14,007 nt of DNA, from NCBI GenBank assembly GCA_003153875.1, contig PMBY01000253.1, forward strand, positions 2,642 through 16,648. The letters run 5' to 3'. The first letter of the stretch is position 1; each line of letters begins with the position of its first letter. The notes beneath the pieces are model-generated. The model ran no database searches, had not been told where the DNA came from, and was given only the letters and a program-made list of their open reading frames with translations. This stretch comes from Myxococcales bacterium. Lineage in GTDB: Bacteria; Myxococcota; Polyangia; Fen-1088. Of the stretch, positions 7,114 to 13,708 are shown piece by piece. The translations under genes were made by a program, and so were the position numbers.

Positions 7114-9126
7114 ATGGCCAGCGCCCACCTGACCGTTGACATGTGCAGCGGGACGGACACCCCCGCCCTGTCGGCAGCGGCAAGCGCAGCCCCGATGGTG
7201 GGCCAGACCCTGGGCTCGTTCCGCATCACCGGGCTGCTGGGCGAGGGTGGCATGGGCCGGGTGTACGGGGCCGAGCATGTGCTGATCGGACGCAAGGCTG
7301 CCATCAAGGTGCTGGCCTCGGAAGTCGCCTCGGACAAGGACGTCGTGTCGCGCTTCTTTAACGAAGCGCGCGCCGTCAACGACATCCGCCATCCCAACAT
7401 TGTCGAGGTGACTGACCTCGGCCATTTCGGCACCCAGCCCTACATCGTGATGGAGCTGCTGGAAGGCGAGACGCTGGAAGATCGCCTGGCTCGGGTCGGT
7501 GTGCTCGACCCGGTCTCTGCCATCCAGATCCTGACCCAGGTCGCCTCTGCCGTGGGCGCGGCCCACGAGCACGGCATGGTCCACCGCGATCTAAAGCCGG
7601 CCAATATCTTCTTGTGCCAGCACCCGGACTATCCCGACTTCGTTAAGGTGTTGGACTTTGGCATCGCCAAGCTGACCGCGACCCGCGACCAGGTGGCGGG
7701 ACACCGGACCGCGTGTGGGGCCATCATCGGAACCCCGGCCTACATGTCGCCTGAGCAGTGCTTGGGCGACGCCAACCTGGACCATCGCAGCGACATCTAC
7801 GCGTTGGGCGTGGTGACCTATCAGATGATGACCGGCCGGCGTCCCTTTGATGCCGACACGGCGGGACGCCTCATCATACTGCACGTGCAAGCCACGCCGC
7901 CTCCCCCTTGCTCGGTCAATCCCACGCTACCGCCGGCCATCGGCGCCGTCATTCTTCGCGCGCTCGAAAAGCAACCCGAGCATCGCTTCGCAAGCATGCG
8001 TGAGTTTCGTGACGCTCTCCTGGCGGCGGTGGCAGGCACGGCGCCGCTTTCACCAGCGAACAGCAACGCGCGCGCGAACGCGCGCGCGCCCTCGACCATT
8101 GTCCCCTTGTCGACCGCGGATTCGATGGGGGCGACCTTGCTGAGCGACCTGCCTACGGTGATGGGTACGACTCCGCCGCCGCTCATGCGAGCGCCGGCCA
8201 CAATCCCCACACCGGTCACGCCGCGGCCCGCGCCGGTCACACCCACGCCCACCGCCGAGCGGATCAACAAGCAGGCCCTGGCCTTGCGTCTGGTGGAAAT
8301 CGTGCGCTCGCGCATTCACAGTGGCACGCTGCCGCTGCCTCAGCTTTCCCCCCGCATGCTGCGTTGTTTGAACTTGGCCGCGGTACCCGAGTTCTCGTTC
8401 GGCGGCATGGCCGCTGTGCTGGCCGAGGAACCACACCTGGCTACCCGCGTGGTCCAGGTGGCCAACAGCACCGGCCCCGCGCGCTTGCCTGCGCGCAACG
8501 CCGAACAAGCCATCGGGCGCTTGGGCGCCACCGGCGTGCGCACCGCCCTGCTGGAAATCGCCGCGCGCCCGGTCTTGGAATCGCGCGAGCCACGCATCGC
8601 CGACATTTTCAAGCAGCCCTGGCAACACGCCGTGGCCGTCGCCCTGCTGACCCAGAGGCTGATGCAGGCGCGTGGGTGCAACGACGCCGTGGCCGCGGAG
8701 GCCTTTCTCGCGGGATTGCTCCATGACACCGGCAAGCCTGTGGTGGGTGCACTCTTGCTCGACGTTGAGCGGCAGATGGCCAGCACTAAAGGTCGCCGCC
8801 TAATATCCGATGATGTGATGGTCACGTGCATCGAAGCCACCTCGGCGTCGGCTGGCGCGAGGGTGGCGTGTACCTGGCAGCTGTCAGACGCTGCGGCGCA
8901 AGCCATCGAACGCGCCGGCGGCGAAGCCACACCCGGCTGGTCCCTGAGCCACGCCATCAAGTTGGCCGACGCGCTGGCCTCGCTCGACGGGTTCCACCTG
9001 CGGCGTGACGACATGACCCGGGCGCCCGAGGTGGTGGAGGAGATCCGGCGCGCCACCGCCATCGACGAGCCGACACTCGCGCAAGTAGTCGCGGGCCTGC
9101 GCGACAGCGTCCTGCGCCGCTGCTAA
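7114..9126 (+). CDS. Ser/Thr protein kinase fused to an HDOD domain
   Basis: A 670-residue protein. ATG 7114 is used although its Shine-Dalgarno is weak; ATG 7141 and 7195 are alternatives that would still keep the kinase domain. The Hanks-type kinase at about 36-305 has the Gly loop GEGGMG (43-48), catalytic K65 (AAIK), HRDLKPAN (157-164), DFG (181-183), TPAYMSPE (207-214) and DIYALGV, so it looks active. A Pro/Ala/Thr-rich linker (about 309-385) leads to an HDOD domain at about 395-610 with H505 (WQHA) and LLHDTGK (H537-D538). The later HD ligands are lost: Glu-containing segments stand where H and HH would be expected, so this module is probably a pure interaction domain. No membrane helix or signal peptide is seen, so it is cytoplasmic, unlike many PknB-type kinases. 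It is divergent from the hybrid kinase and followed by the FHA and activator genes, likely partners through phospho-threonine. Confidence 0.93.
   Translation: MASAHLTVDMCSGTDTPALSAAASAAPMVGQTLGSFRITGLLGEGGMGRVYGAEHVLIGRKAAIKVLASEVASDKDVVSRFFNEARAVNDIRHPNIVEVTDLGHFGTQPYIVMELLEGETLEDRLARVGVLDPVSAIQILTQVASAVGAAHEHGMVHRDLKPANIFLCQHPDYPDFVKVLDFGIAKLTATRDQVAGHRTACGAIIGTPAYMSPEQCLGDANLDHRSDIYALGVVTYQMMTGRRPFDADTAGRLIILHVQATPPPPCSVNPTLPPAIGAVILRALEKQPEHRFASMREFRDALLAAVAGTAPLSPANSNARANARAPSTIVPLSTADSMGATLLSDLPTVMGTTPPPLMRAPATIPTPVTPRPAPVTPTPTAERINKQALALRLVEIVRSRIHSGTLPLPQLSPRMLRCLNLAAVPEFSFGGMAAVLAEEPHLATRVVQVANSTGPARLPARNAEQAIGRLGATGVRTALLEIAARPVLESREPRIADIFKQPWQHAVAVALLTQRLMQARGCNDAVAAEAFLAGLLHDTGKPVVGALLLDVERQMASTKGRRLISDDVMVTCIEATSASAGARVACTWQLSDAAAQAIERAGGEATPGWSLSHAIKLADALASLDGFHLRRDDMTRAPEVVEEIRRATAIDEPTLAQVVAGLRDSVLRRC
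8065..8088 (+). repeat. Perfect tandem 12-bp repeat in the kinase-HDOD linker
   Basis: AACGCGCGCGCG is repeated twice without change, encoding Asn-Ala-Arg-Ala twice in the interdomain linker. The sequence is almost purely alternating CG, prone to slippage and able to adopt left-handed DNA in principle. The 12-bp unit keeps the frame if copies are gained or lost. Confidence 0.75.
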
Positions 9127-9142
9127 TTGTCGTACAAAGTAA

Positions 9143-9160
9143 GTGTCGGTTTGCCGACAC
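9143..9160. promoter_or_regulatory. Dyad 1: GTGTCGG / CCGACAC, candidate enhancer site
   Basis: A perfect 7-bp inverted repeat with a TTTG centre, containing GTCGGTTTGCCGAC. It is followed by a C/A-rich run, not a T-tract, so it is a poor intrinsic terminator for the kinase gene. It is centred about 110 bp upstream of the predicted sigma54 start site at about 9262, a usual distance for an activator binding site. The GTC-N8-GAC frame resembles what I remember of FleQ boxes. Confidence 0.5.
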
Positions 9161-9179
9161 CCCCAAAAACCCAAAGCGC

Positions 9180-9195
9180 CGTCGGAAAACCGACG
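9180..9195. promoter_or_regulatory. Dyad 2: CGTCGG / CCGACG, candidate enhancer site
   Basis: A perfect 6-bp inverted repeat around AAAA, containing GTCGGAAAACCGAC. It shares all ten arm positions with dyad 1, centred 36 bp away and about 74 bp upstream of the predicted sigma54 start site. The identical arms with different centres argue for a binding site over a chance hairpin. Confidence 0.5.
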
Positions 9196-9235
9196 CCTGA
9201 TCGCGGCAACTGCCTTGGTCGCTACACTTTCAGGT

Positions 9236-9251
9236 TGGATCGGCCGTTGCA
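9236..9251 (+). promoter_or_regulatory. Putative sigma54 (-24/-12) promoter of the FHA-activator operon
   Basis: TGGATCGGCCGTTGCA fits the consensus TGGCAC-N5-TTGCA with two mismatches. GG at 9237-9238 and GC at 9249-9250 have the exact required spacing, and the -12 half is perfect. Predicted transcription starts near 9262, leaving a leader of about 77 nt before the FHA ATG. With two dyads upstream, this suggests an RpoN-dependent operon, possibly autoregulated by the activator it encodes. Confidence 0.55.
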
Positions 9252-9338
9252 TCGTTCGCCCCCCGTGCACCTCAGCTCAGAGACAAGGCTGCTTGACCGA
9301 AGGTCTGGGCTGACCTGTCACCAGGGCAAGGCGGATTC

Positions 9339-9895
9339 ATGCCAGCGTACCTAGCAGAATTCGAAGCAGAGTACCGGCGACTGGGTCCCCAGTCGTTCGT
9401 GCGCGCGTATCACTGGCCGGTTCTCATCGTGTCCGGCGTGGGCGGTGTGCTTGATGGTAAGTCGAGCCACAGCGGCACGATGATCGCCATGAACAGCGAG
9501 TTGCTGCAGGCCACGGCACTGGCCGGGCGCATCTTCCCGGTGATCAAGGGCCGCAACTCGCTGCCCGGCCCGGTGAGCATCGGCCGCACCTCGGACAACG
9601 ATCTGGCAATCCCCGAGTACACCATCTCGACACGGCACTGCCTCTTGGCGCTGGTCGATGGCGAGTACCGACTGACTGACCTGGGAGCGACCAACGGCAC
9701 CTTCGTCAATGACCTGCAGCTGACCCCGCGCAAGCCCTGCCGCCTGCAAGGTGGCGAGACCCTGCGCTTGGGTCGCTTCACTCTGCTTTTTCATCTGCCC
9801 CGTGGGTTCGGCGAGTTCCTGCGACAGCGGACGCAAACCCAAGATCAGGAGCAGGATCAAGACGACTTCGGCAACGCCAACAAGAAGGTCATCTG

Positions 9896-9896
<1 letters not shown>
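9339..9896 (+). CDS. FHA domain protein coupled to the sigma54 activator
   Basis: A 185-residue protein. ATG 9339 is preceded by AAGGCGG at a good distance. The FHA domain covers about 65-152: SIGRTSDNDLAI (R83), STRH (S97, H100), DLGATNGTFVN (N119-G120), and GETLRLGRFTLLF. The conserved Arg, Ser, His and Asn used by FHA domains to bind phospho-threonine peptides are all present, so phosphopeptide binding is likely. The 60 N-terminal residues are not recognised. The C-terminal tail is rich in Gln and Asp (about 166-176). No membrane segment is convincing, so it is cytoplasmic. Its TGA overlaps the ATG of the activator gene (TGATG), implying equimolar synthesis and probably a physical complex. 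In myxobacteria FHA domains are often fused to sigma54 activators; here the two are separate proteins. The upstream kinase-HDOD protein is the natural candidate writer of the phospho-threonine. Confidence 0.9.
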
Positions 9897-11101
<1,205 letters not shown>

Positions 11102-11106
11102 CCGCA

Positions 11107-11142
11107 ATTTTCCTGTCGCGCCAGATCGGTGACAGGGAAAAT
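11107..11142 (+). terminator. Imperfect hairpin after the activator gene, possible terminator
   Basis: ATTTTCCTGTC (11107-11117) pairs with GACAGGGAAAAT (11131-11142), 11 bp with one bulged base and a 13-nt loop. It begins 5 bp after the activator stop. No T-tract follows directly, so termination is plausible but unproven; a protein-binding palindrome is another possibility. Confidence 0.35.
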
Positions 11143-11188
11143 CGTTGGTTTGACCAGCGCAGCGTGCGTCCCGCCCGCGTCGCATGCA

Positions 11189-11207
11189 GGGCGACCGGAG
11201 GTCGCCC
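11189..11207. repeat. REP-like perfect hairpin, 8-bp stem with GGA loop
   Basis: GGGCGACC, GGA, GGTCGCCC, followed by CTACA. The short perfect stem with a CTACA flank in a noncoding gap resembles dispersed palindromic repeats common in many bacterial genomes. There is a single copy in this window, so dispersal cannot be judged here. Confidence 0.45.
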
Positions 11208-11222
11208 CTACACAAGAGGTAT

Positions 11223-11363
11223 TTGCCAGTGACTGCGGCTCTGTGCCCTCCCCTCTCCCCTCTGTGTTCTCGGCTGTCGGCGCTTGTCCAGATGAAATCG
11301 CTCATCTAGTTGCGCCCGCAAGGCTTCGCTGAGCCACGGCACAGAGCCTGCATTGACTGGCAA
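11223..11363. repeat. Nested long inverted repeat ahead of the TPR gene
   Basis: Outer arms: TTGCCAGT (11223-11230) with ACTGGCAA (11356-11363), then GGCTCTGTGCC (11237-11247) with GGCACAGAGCC (11338-11348), with a shared TGC between. Inside the loop, GGCGC (11279-11283) pairs with GCGCC (11312-11316) around AGATGA (11290-11295) and TCATCT (11302-11307). The loop also holds an 18-nt pyrimidine run at 11246-11263. It could be a small non-autonomous element or a structured leader; no flanking target duplication is evident. Confidence 0.6.
11337..11352 (+). promoter_or_regulatory. Sigma54-like motif ahead of the TPR gene
   Basis: CGGCACAGAGCCTGCA fits TGGCAC-N5-TTGCA with two mismatches and correct GG-GC spacing. 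The predicted start (about 11363) is only 5 nt before the chosen ATG, leaving no room for a Shine-Dalgarno. The motif is also the right arm of an inverted repeat, so it may be coincidental. Confidence 0.3.
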
Positions 11364-11367
11364 CGCG

Positions 11368-12735
11368 ATGTTCGTCTTTGCCCTTCTTTCTGTGCTGGCC
11401 GCAGAAGTCACTGAGACAGCCCCCCGGCTGCCCACAGTGGCCACGGTCGAGCGCATTCCGCTCCAACGCGCAGCCAAGAGCGTGACCTTGACGGTCTATC
11501 CCTTCAAGAAGCGCATTGAGCTGCGTCCCACCGGAGACGCCGCAGCTCTGGCCTCCAAGATCGCTGCGGCCGGCTCGCGCCTGTGCCCACGCTCCCTGGT
11601 GGATCGCGGCACGATCGTCCTCCAGTGTGCGACCCGCCGTCTTGACGGCGCGTTGATCGACGAGAAGGGCAAGCTCTTCCTGGAAATCTACGAGGTGCGG
11701 GGAGTGCCTTGGCGGGGTGAGGAGAATCGCGTCCAGATATTTTACAGTCCCATCGCCTTCCGCTTGGGCGACGGCTGTCCCGGTGACACGCCGACAGCAC
11801 GCGGCGAGTGCGCCTATCAGGCTGGGCAGTACACCGTCGCTGCGGTGGAGTTTCGCCGGGCACTGACCGGCGACGGACGCCGCGTGGCGGCCATTCGCCT
11901 AGGTGATTTGGCCCTGGCCAACCAAGATCCGAGCGCAGCCGCCGGCTGGTATCAGACCGTCGGCCGCATGGGAGCATTCGGCCGAATGGCGGCCGCCCGC
12001 CTGTGCGAGTTGTCCGGCACCTGCCTGAGCAGACTGCGCCAGAACGCATTCGACGCCACTCTTCTGCCCGAGCCCCTGCACACCGAAATGTTTCTTCGTG
12101 AGGCACGCGTGGCTGCGTACATGAGCGATCTTTCGCTGGCCATGCTCGCCTTGCGGCGGGCCATCGAAGCTGGCCACGGCGGGTGCGAGGGCAGCACCCA
12201 GCTTTTCTGTCGCCAATTGTTGCTCAAAGTCCTGGAGGAACCGGGGAAGGACGGCGCGCTGGAGGCCCTGGAAACCTACCTGGCCCTGCCCGGCCGCACC
12301 GAAGGCCCGCTGGCCCTCATCCTGATCCACGCGGCGGCGGAGAAAGCGGCGGCGCTGGGAGCCCCCGTCTTCGCCGGCAACGTGATGGCATCGAGCGCCC
12401 AGGTGGTGGACACCTCGAACAAGGACCAGCTAGGCGACTTCTTGCTTCGAACTGTTGAGCTCTATCTGGTGGGCGGCGATCGCACACGCGCACGCGTGGT
12501 GACCGAGTTTGCCGAGACGCGCTTGGGTCGAGCCAAGATGACGGGCGCCCGTTGGAAGGCGGTGCTCAACGAGTTTCAGGGAAGCGACGAGGCTCTTGCC
12601 GGCGCCGCACGCACTCAGCAGGTCAATGGCGAGATCACGCGTGACCTTGCCCTGGCCTACACCGCGCTCGCGCGCGCCACGGCCGCGCGCTTGTCAGCCG
12701 AGGCGGCCAGCGACGAGTCATTGGGGGCGCCATGA
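11368..12735 (+). CDS. Probable exported TPR-like protein upstream of flgB
   Basis: I choose the ATG at 11368 (455 residues); a TTG at 11353 would add five residues but lies inside an inverted repeat. Neither has a clear Shine-Dalgarno. A short hydrophobic N-terminus (FVFALLSVLAAEV) suggests a signal peptide, though it lacks the usual positive charge, so export is tentative. Residues about 25-125 form a region of probable beta strands that I do not recognise. From about 145 on, Ala-rich helical pairs such as YQAGQYTVAAVEFRRAL and GDLALANQDPSAAAGWY resemble tetratricopeptide repeats. Several Cys pairs would suit a periplasmic location. It is on the same strand as the activator and flagellar genes, with only 58 bp to flgB. 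The position suggests a role in envelope or flagellar assembly, but this is inferred from context only. Confidence 0.7.
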   Translation: MFVFALLSVLAAEVTETAPRLPTVATVERIPLQRAAKSVTLTVYPFKKRIELRPTGDAAALASKIAAAGSRLCPRSLVDRGTIVLQCATRRLDGALIDEKGKLFLEIYEVRGVPWRGEENRVQIFYSPIAFRLGDGCPGDTPTARGECAYQAGQYTVAAVEFRRALTGDGRRVAAIRLGDLALANQDPSAAAGWYQTVGRMGAFGRMAAARLCELSGTCLSRLRQNAFDATLLPEPLHTEMFLREARVAAYMSDLSLAMLALRRAIEAGHGGCEGSTQLFCRQLLLKVLEEPGKDGALEALETYLALPGRTEGPLALILIHAAAEKAAALGAPVFAGNVMASSAQVVDTSNKDQLGDFLLRTVELYLVGGDRTRARVVTEFAETRLGRAKMTGARWKAVLNEFQGSDEALAGAARTQQVNGEITRDLALAYTALARATAARLSAEAASDESLGAP

Positions 12736-12762
12736 ACAGCCCCGCGCTCGGCCGGACGACTC

Positions 12763-12778
12763 TGGCACGCTACTGGCA
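12763..12778 (+). promoter_or_regulatory. Sigma54-like -24/-12 motif ahead of flgB
   Basis: TGGCACGCTACTGGCA matches TGGCAC-N5-TTGCA at every fixed base except one (G for T in the -12 half), with correct spacing. The predicted start at about 12789 lies downstream of the AGGAG Shine-Dalgarno at 12783-12787, which is hard to reconcile with translation from that message. It is a strong match with an awkward position. Confidence 0.4.
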
Positions 12779-12782
12779 AGAG

Positions 12783-12787
12783 AGGAG
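12783..12787 (+). promoter_or_regulatory. Ribosome binding site fixing the flgB start
   Basis: AGGAG, 6 nt ahead of GTG at 12794. It decides the flgB start against the open frame that continues upstream to 12596 inside the TPR gene. Confidence 0.75.
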
Positions 12788-12793
12788 TTCAAC

Positions 12794-13240
12794 GTGAAGA
12801 TCTTCGACGCAACTCTCAACCAGCTGGAACGCAGCCTCGATGTGCGCTTGCTGCGCCACAACCTGCTGTCCGCCAACGTCGCCAATTCGGACACACCGGG
12901 CTTCCGTCCCAAGGACCTGGACTTCACCGCGGCCATGGCCTCGGTGGAAAACCACACGCAAAACAGCGCCACGTTGCAGGCCGTGACCACGGTGCCCGGG
13001 CAGATGGACCTCGGCGGCGTGCCCATTGGCAGCGCCAGCCCCCAGGATGCCCAGCTTTCGCCCAAAGACCTGCCGGTGGTGGACATCCCGTCGAACAACG
13101 CCTCGCTGGATGGGAACACCGTGGATCTCGACCGGACCATGGTGGCCATGGCCGAGAACGCCTTGCAGTACGGCGCCAGTGCGCGGGCCGCTTCTCGCAA
13201 GCTGGCCATCCTCAAATACGTAGTCTCCGACGGCAACTGA
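12794..13240 (+). CDS. flgB: Flagellar basal-body proximal rod protein FlgB
   Basis: A 148-residue protein starting at GTG 12794, with AGGAG 6 nt upstream. The length is close to the family's usual 130-140 residues. The N-terminus KIFDATLNQLERSLDVRLLRHNLLSANVANSDTPGF carries the rod/hook signature (ANVANSDTPGF), followed by KDLDF. The C-terminus DLDRTMVAMAENALQYGASARAASRKLAIL is the conserved helix found in FlgB. The middle part is variable. FlgB polymerises at the base of the periplasmic rod next to FliE and is exported by the flagellar type III system, consistent with no signal peptide. It heads flgB-flgC-fliE, 12 bp before flgC. Upstream it is separated from the TPR gene by 58 bp holding a sigma54-like motif. 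Certain identification. Confidence 0.95.
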   Translation: MKIFDATLNQLERSLDVRLLRHNLLSANVANSDTPGFRPKDLDFTAAMASVENHTQNSATLQAVTTVPGQMDLGGVPIGSASPQDAQLSPKDLPVVDIPSNNASLDGNTVDLDRTMVAMAENALQYGASARAASRKLAILKYVVSDGN

Positions 13241-13252
13241 GAAAGGTGAAGC

Positions 13253-13687
13253 ATGGGAATGGATTTTCTAACGGCCCTACACGTGAGCGGAACGGCGCTT
13301 TCGGCCGAACGCGTGCGCGTGAACCTGGCCTCGTCGAATCTGGCCAACGCTGAAACCACCCGCGACGCCAACGGAAACATGTACCGCCGGCTCGATCCGG
13401 TGTTCGAGGCCATGCCCCTGGGTGACGCCAGTGAGATTTCGCCCAATGCCACCGGGCCCATGGGTGTGCGCGTGTCGCGCATCGTGGCCGACAGCGGTGA
13501 GGGCCGCAAGGTCTACAGCCCGGGACACCCAGACGCCGATGCCGACGGATTTGTCACCTTTCCCGACGTGAATCCGGTGCACGAGGTGGTCAACCTGCTT
13601 TCCGCTTCGCGCTCCTACGAGGCCAACGCCACCGCGCTGGAAACGCTCAAGCAGATGGCCGCTCGTGGCCTCGACATCACCCGGTGA
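13253..13687 (+). CDS. flgC: Flagellar basal-body proximal rod protein FlgC
   Basis: A 144-residue protein with ATG at 13253 and AAAGG upstream (13242-13248 region). FlgC signatures: NLASSNLANAETTRDANG near residues 24-41, matching the NxANxxT rod motif, then YRRLDPVFEA, the central VYSPGHPDADADGFVTFPDVN (PxHPxADxxGxV.xPNV type) and the C-terminal helix NLLSASRSYEANATALETLKQMAARGLDI. The length agrees with FlgC from other bacteria. It builds the proximal rod with FlgB and FlgF and is exported through the flagellar type III apparatus. It lies 12 bp after flgB and 21 bp before fliE, one transcription unit. Certain identification. Confidence 0.96.
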   Translation: MGMDFLTALHVSGTALSAERVRVNLASSNLANAETTRDANGNMYRRLDPVFEAMPLGDASEISPNATGPMGVRVSRIVADSGEGRKVYSPGHPDADADGFVTFPDVNPVHEVVNLLSASRSYEANATALETLKQMAARGLDITR

Positions 13688-13708
13688 GAAAGCTAACGGA
13701 CAAAAAAC

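Noticed and set aside
9143..9195. Tandem intrinsic terminators after the kinase-HDOD gene
   Set aside because: The stems are short (7 and 6 bp) and are not followed by T-tracts; identical arms and the position ahead of a sigma54 promoter favour binding sites, although a transcript-end role is not fully excluded.
12596..12793. Upstream extension of flgB inside the TPR gene
   Set aside because: FlgB homologues begin close to the KIFDATL region and a clear AGGAG precedes the GTG at 12794.
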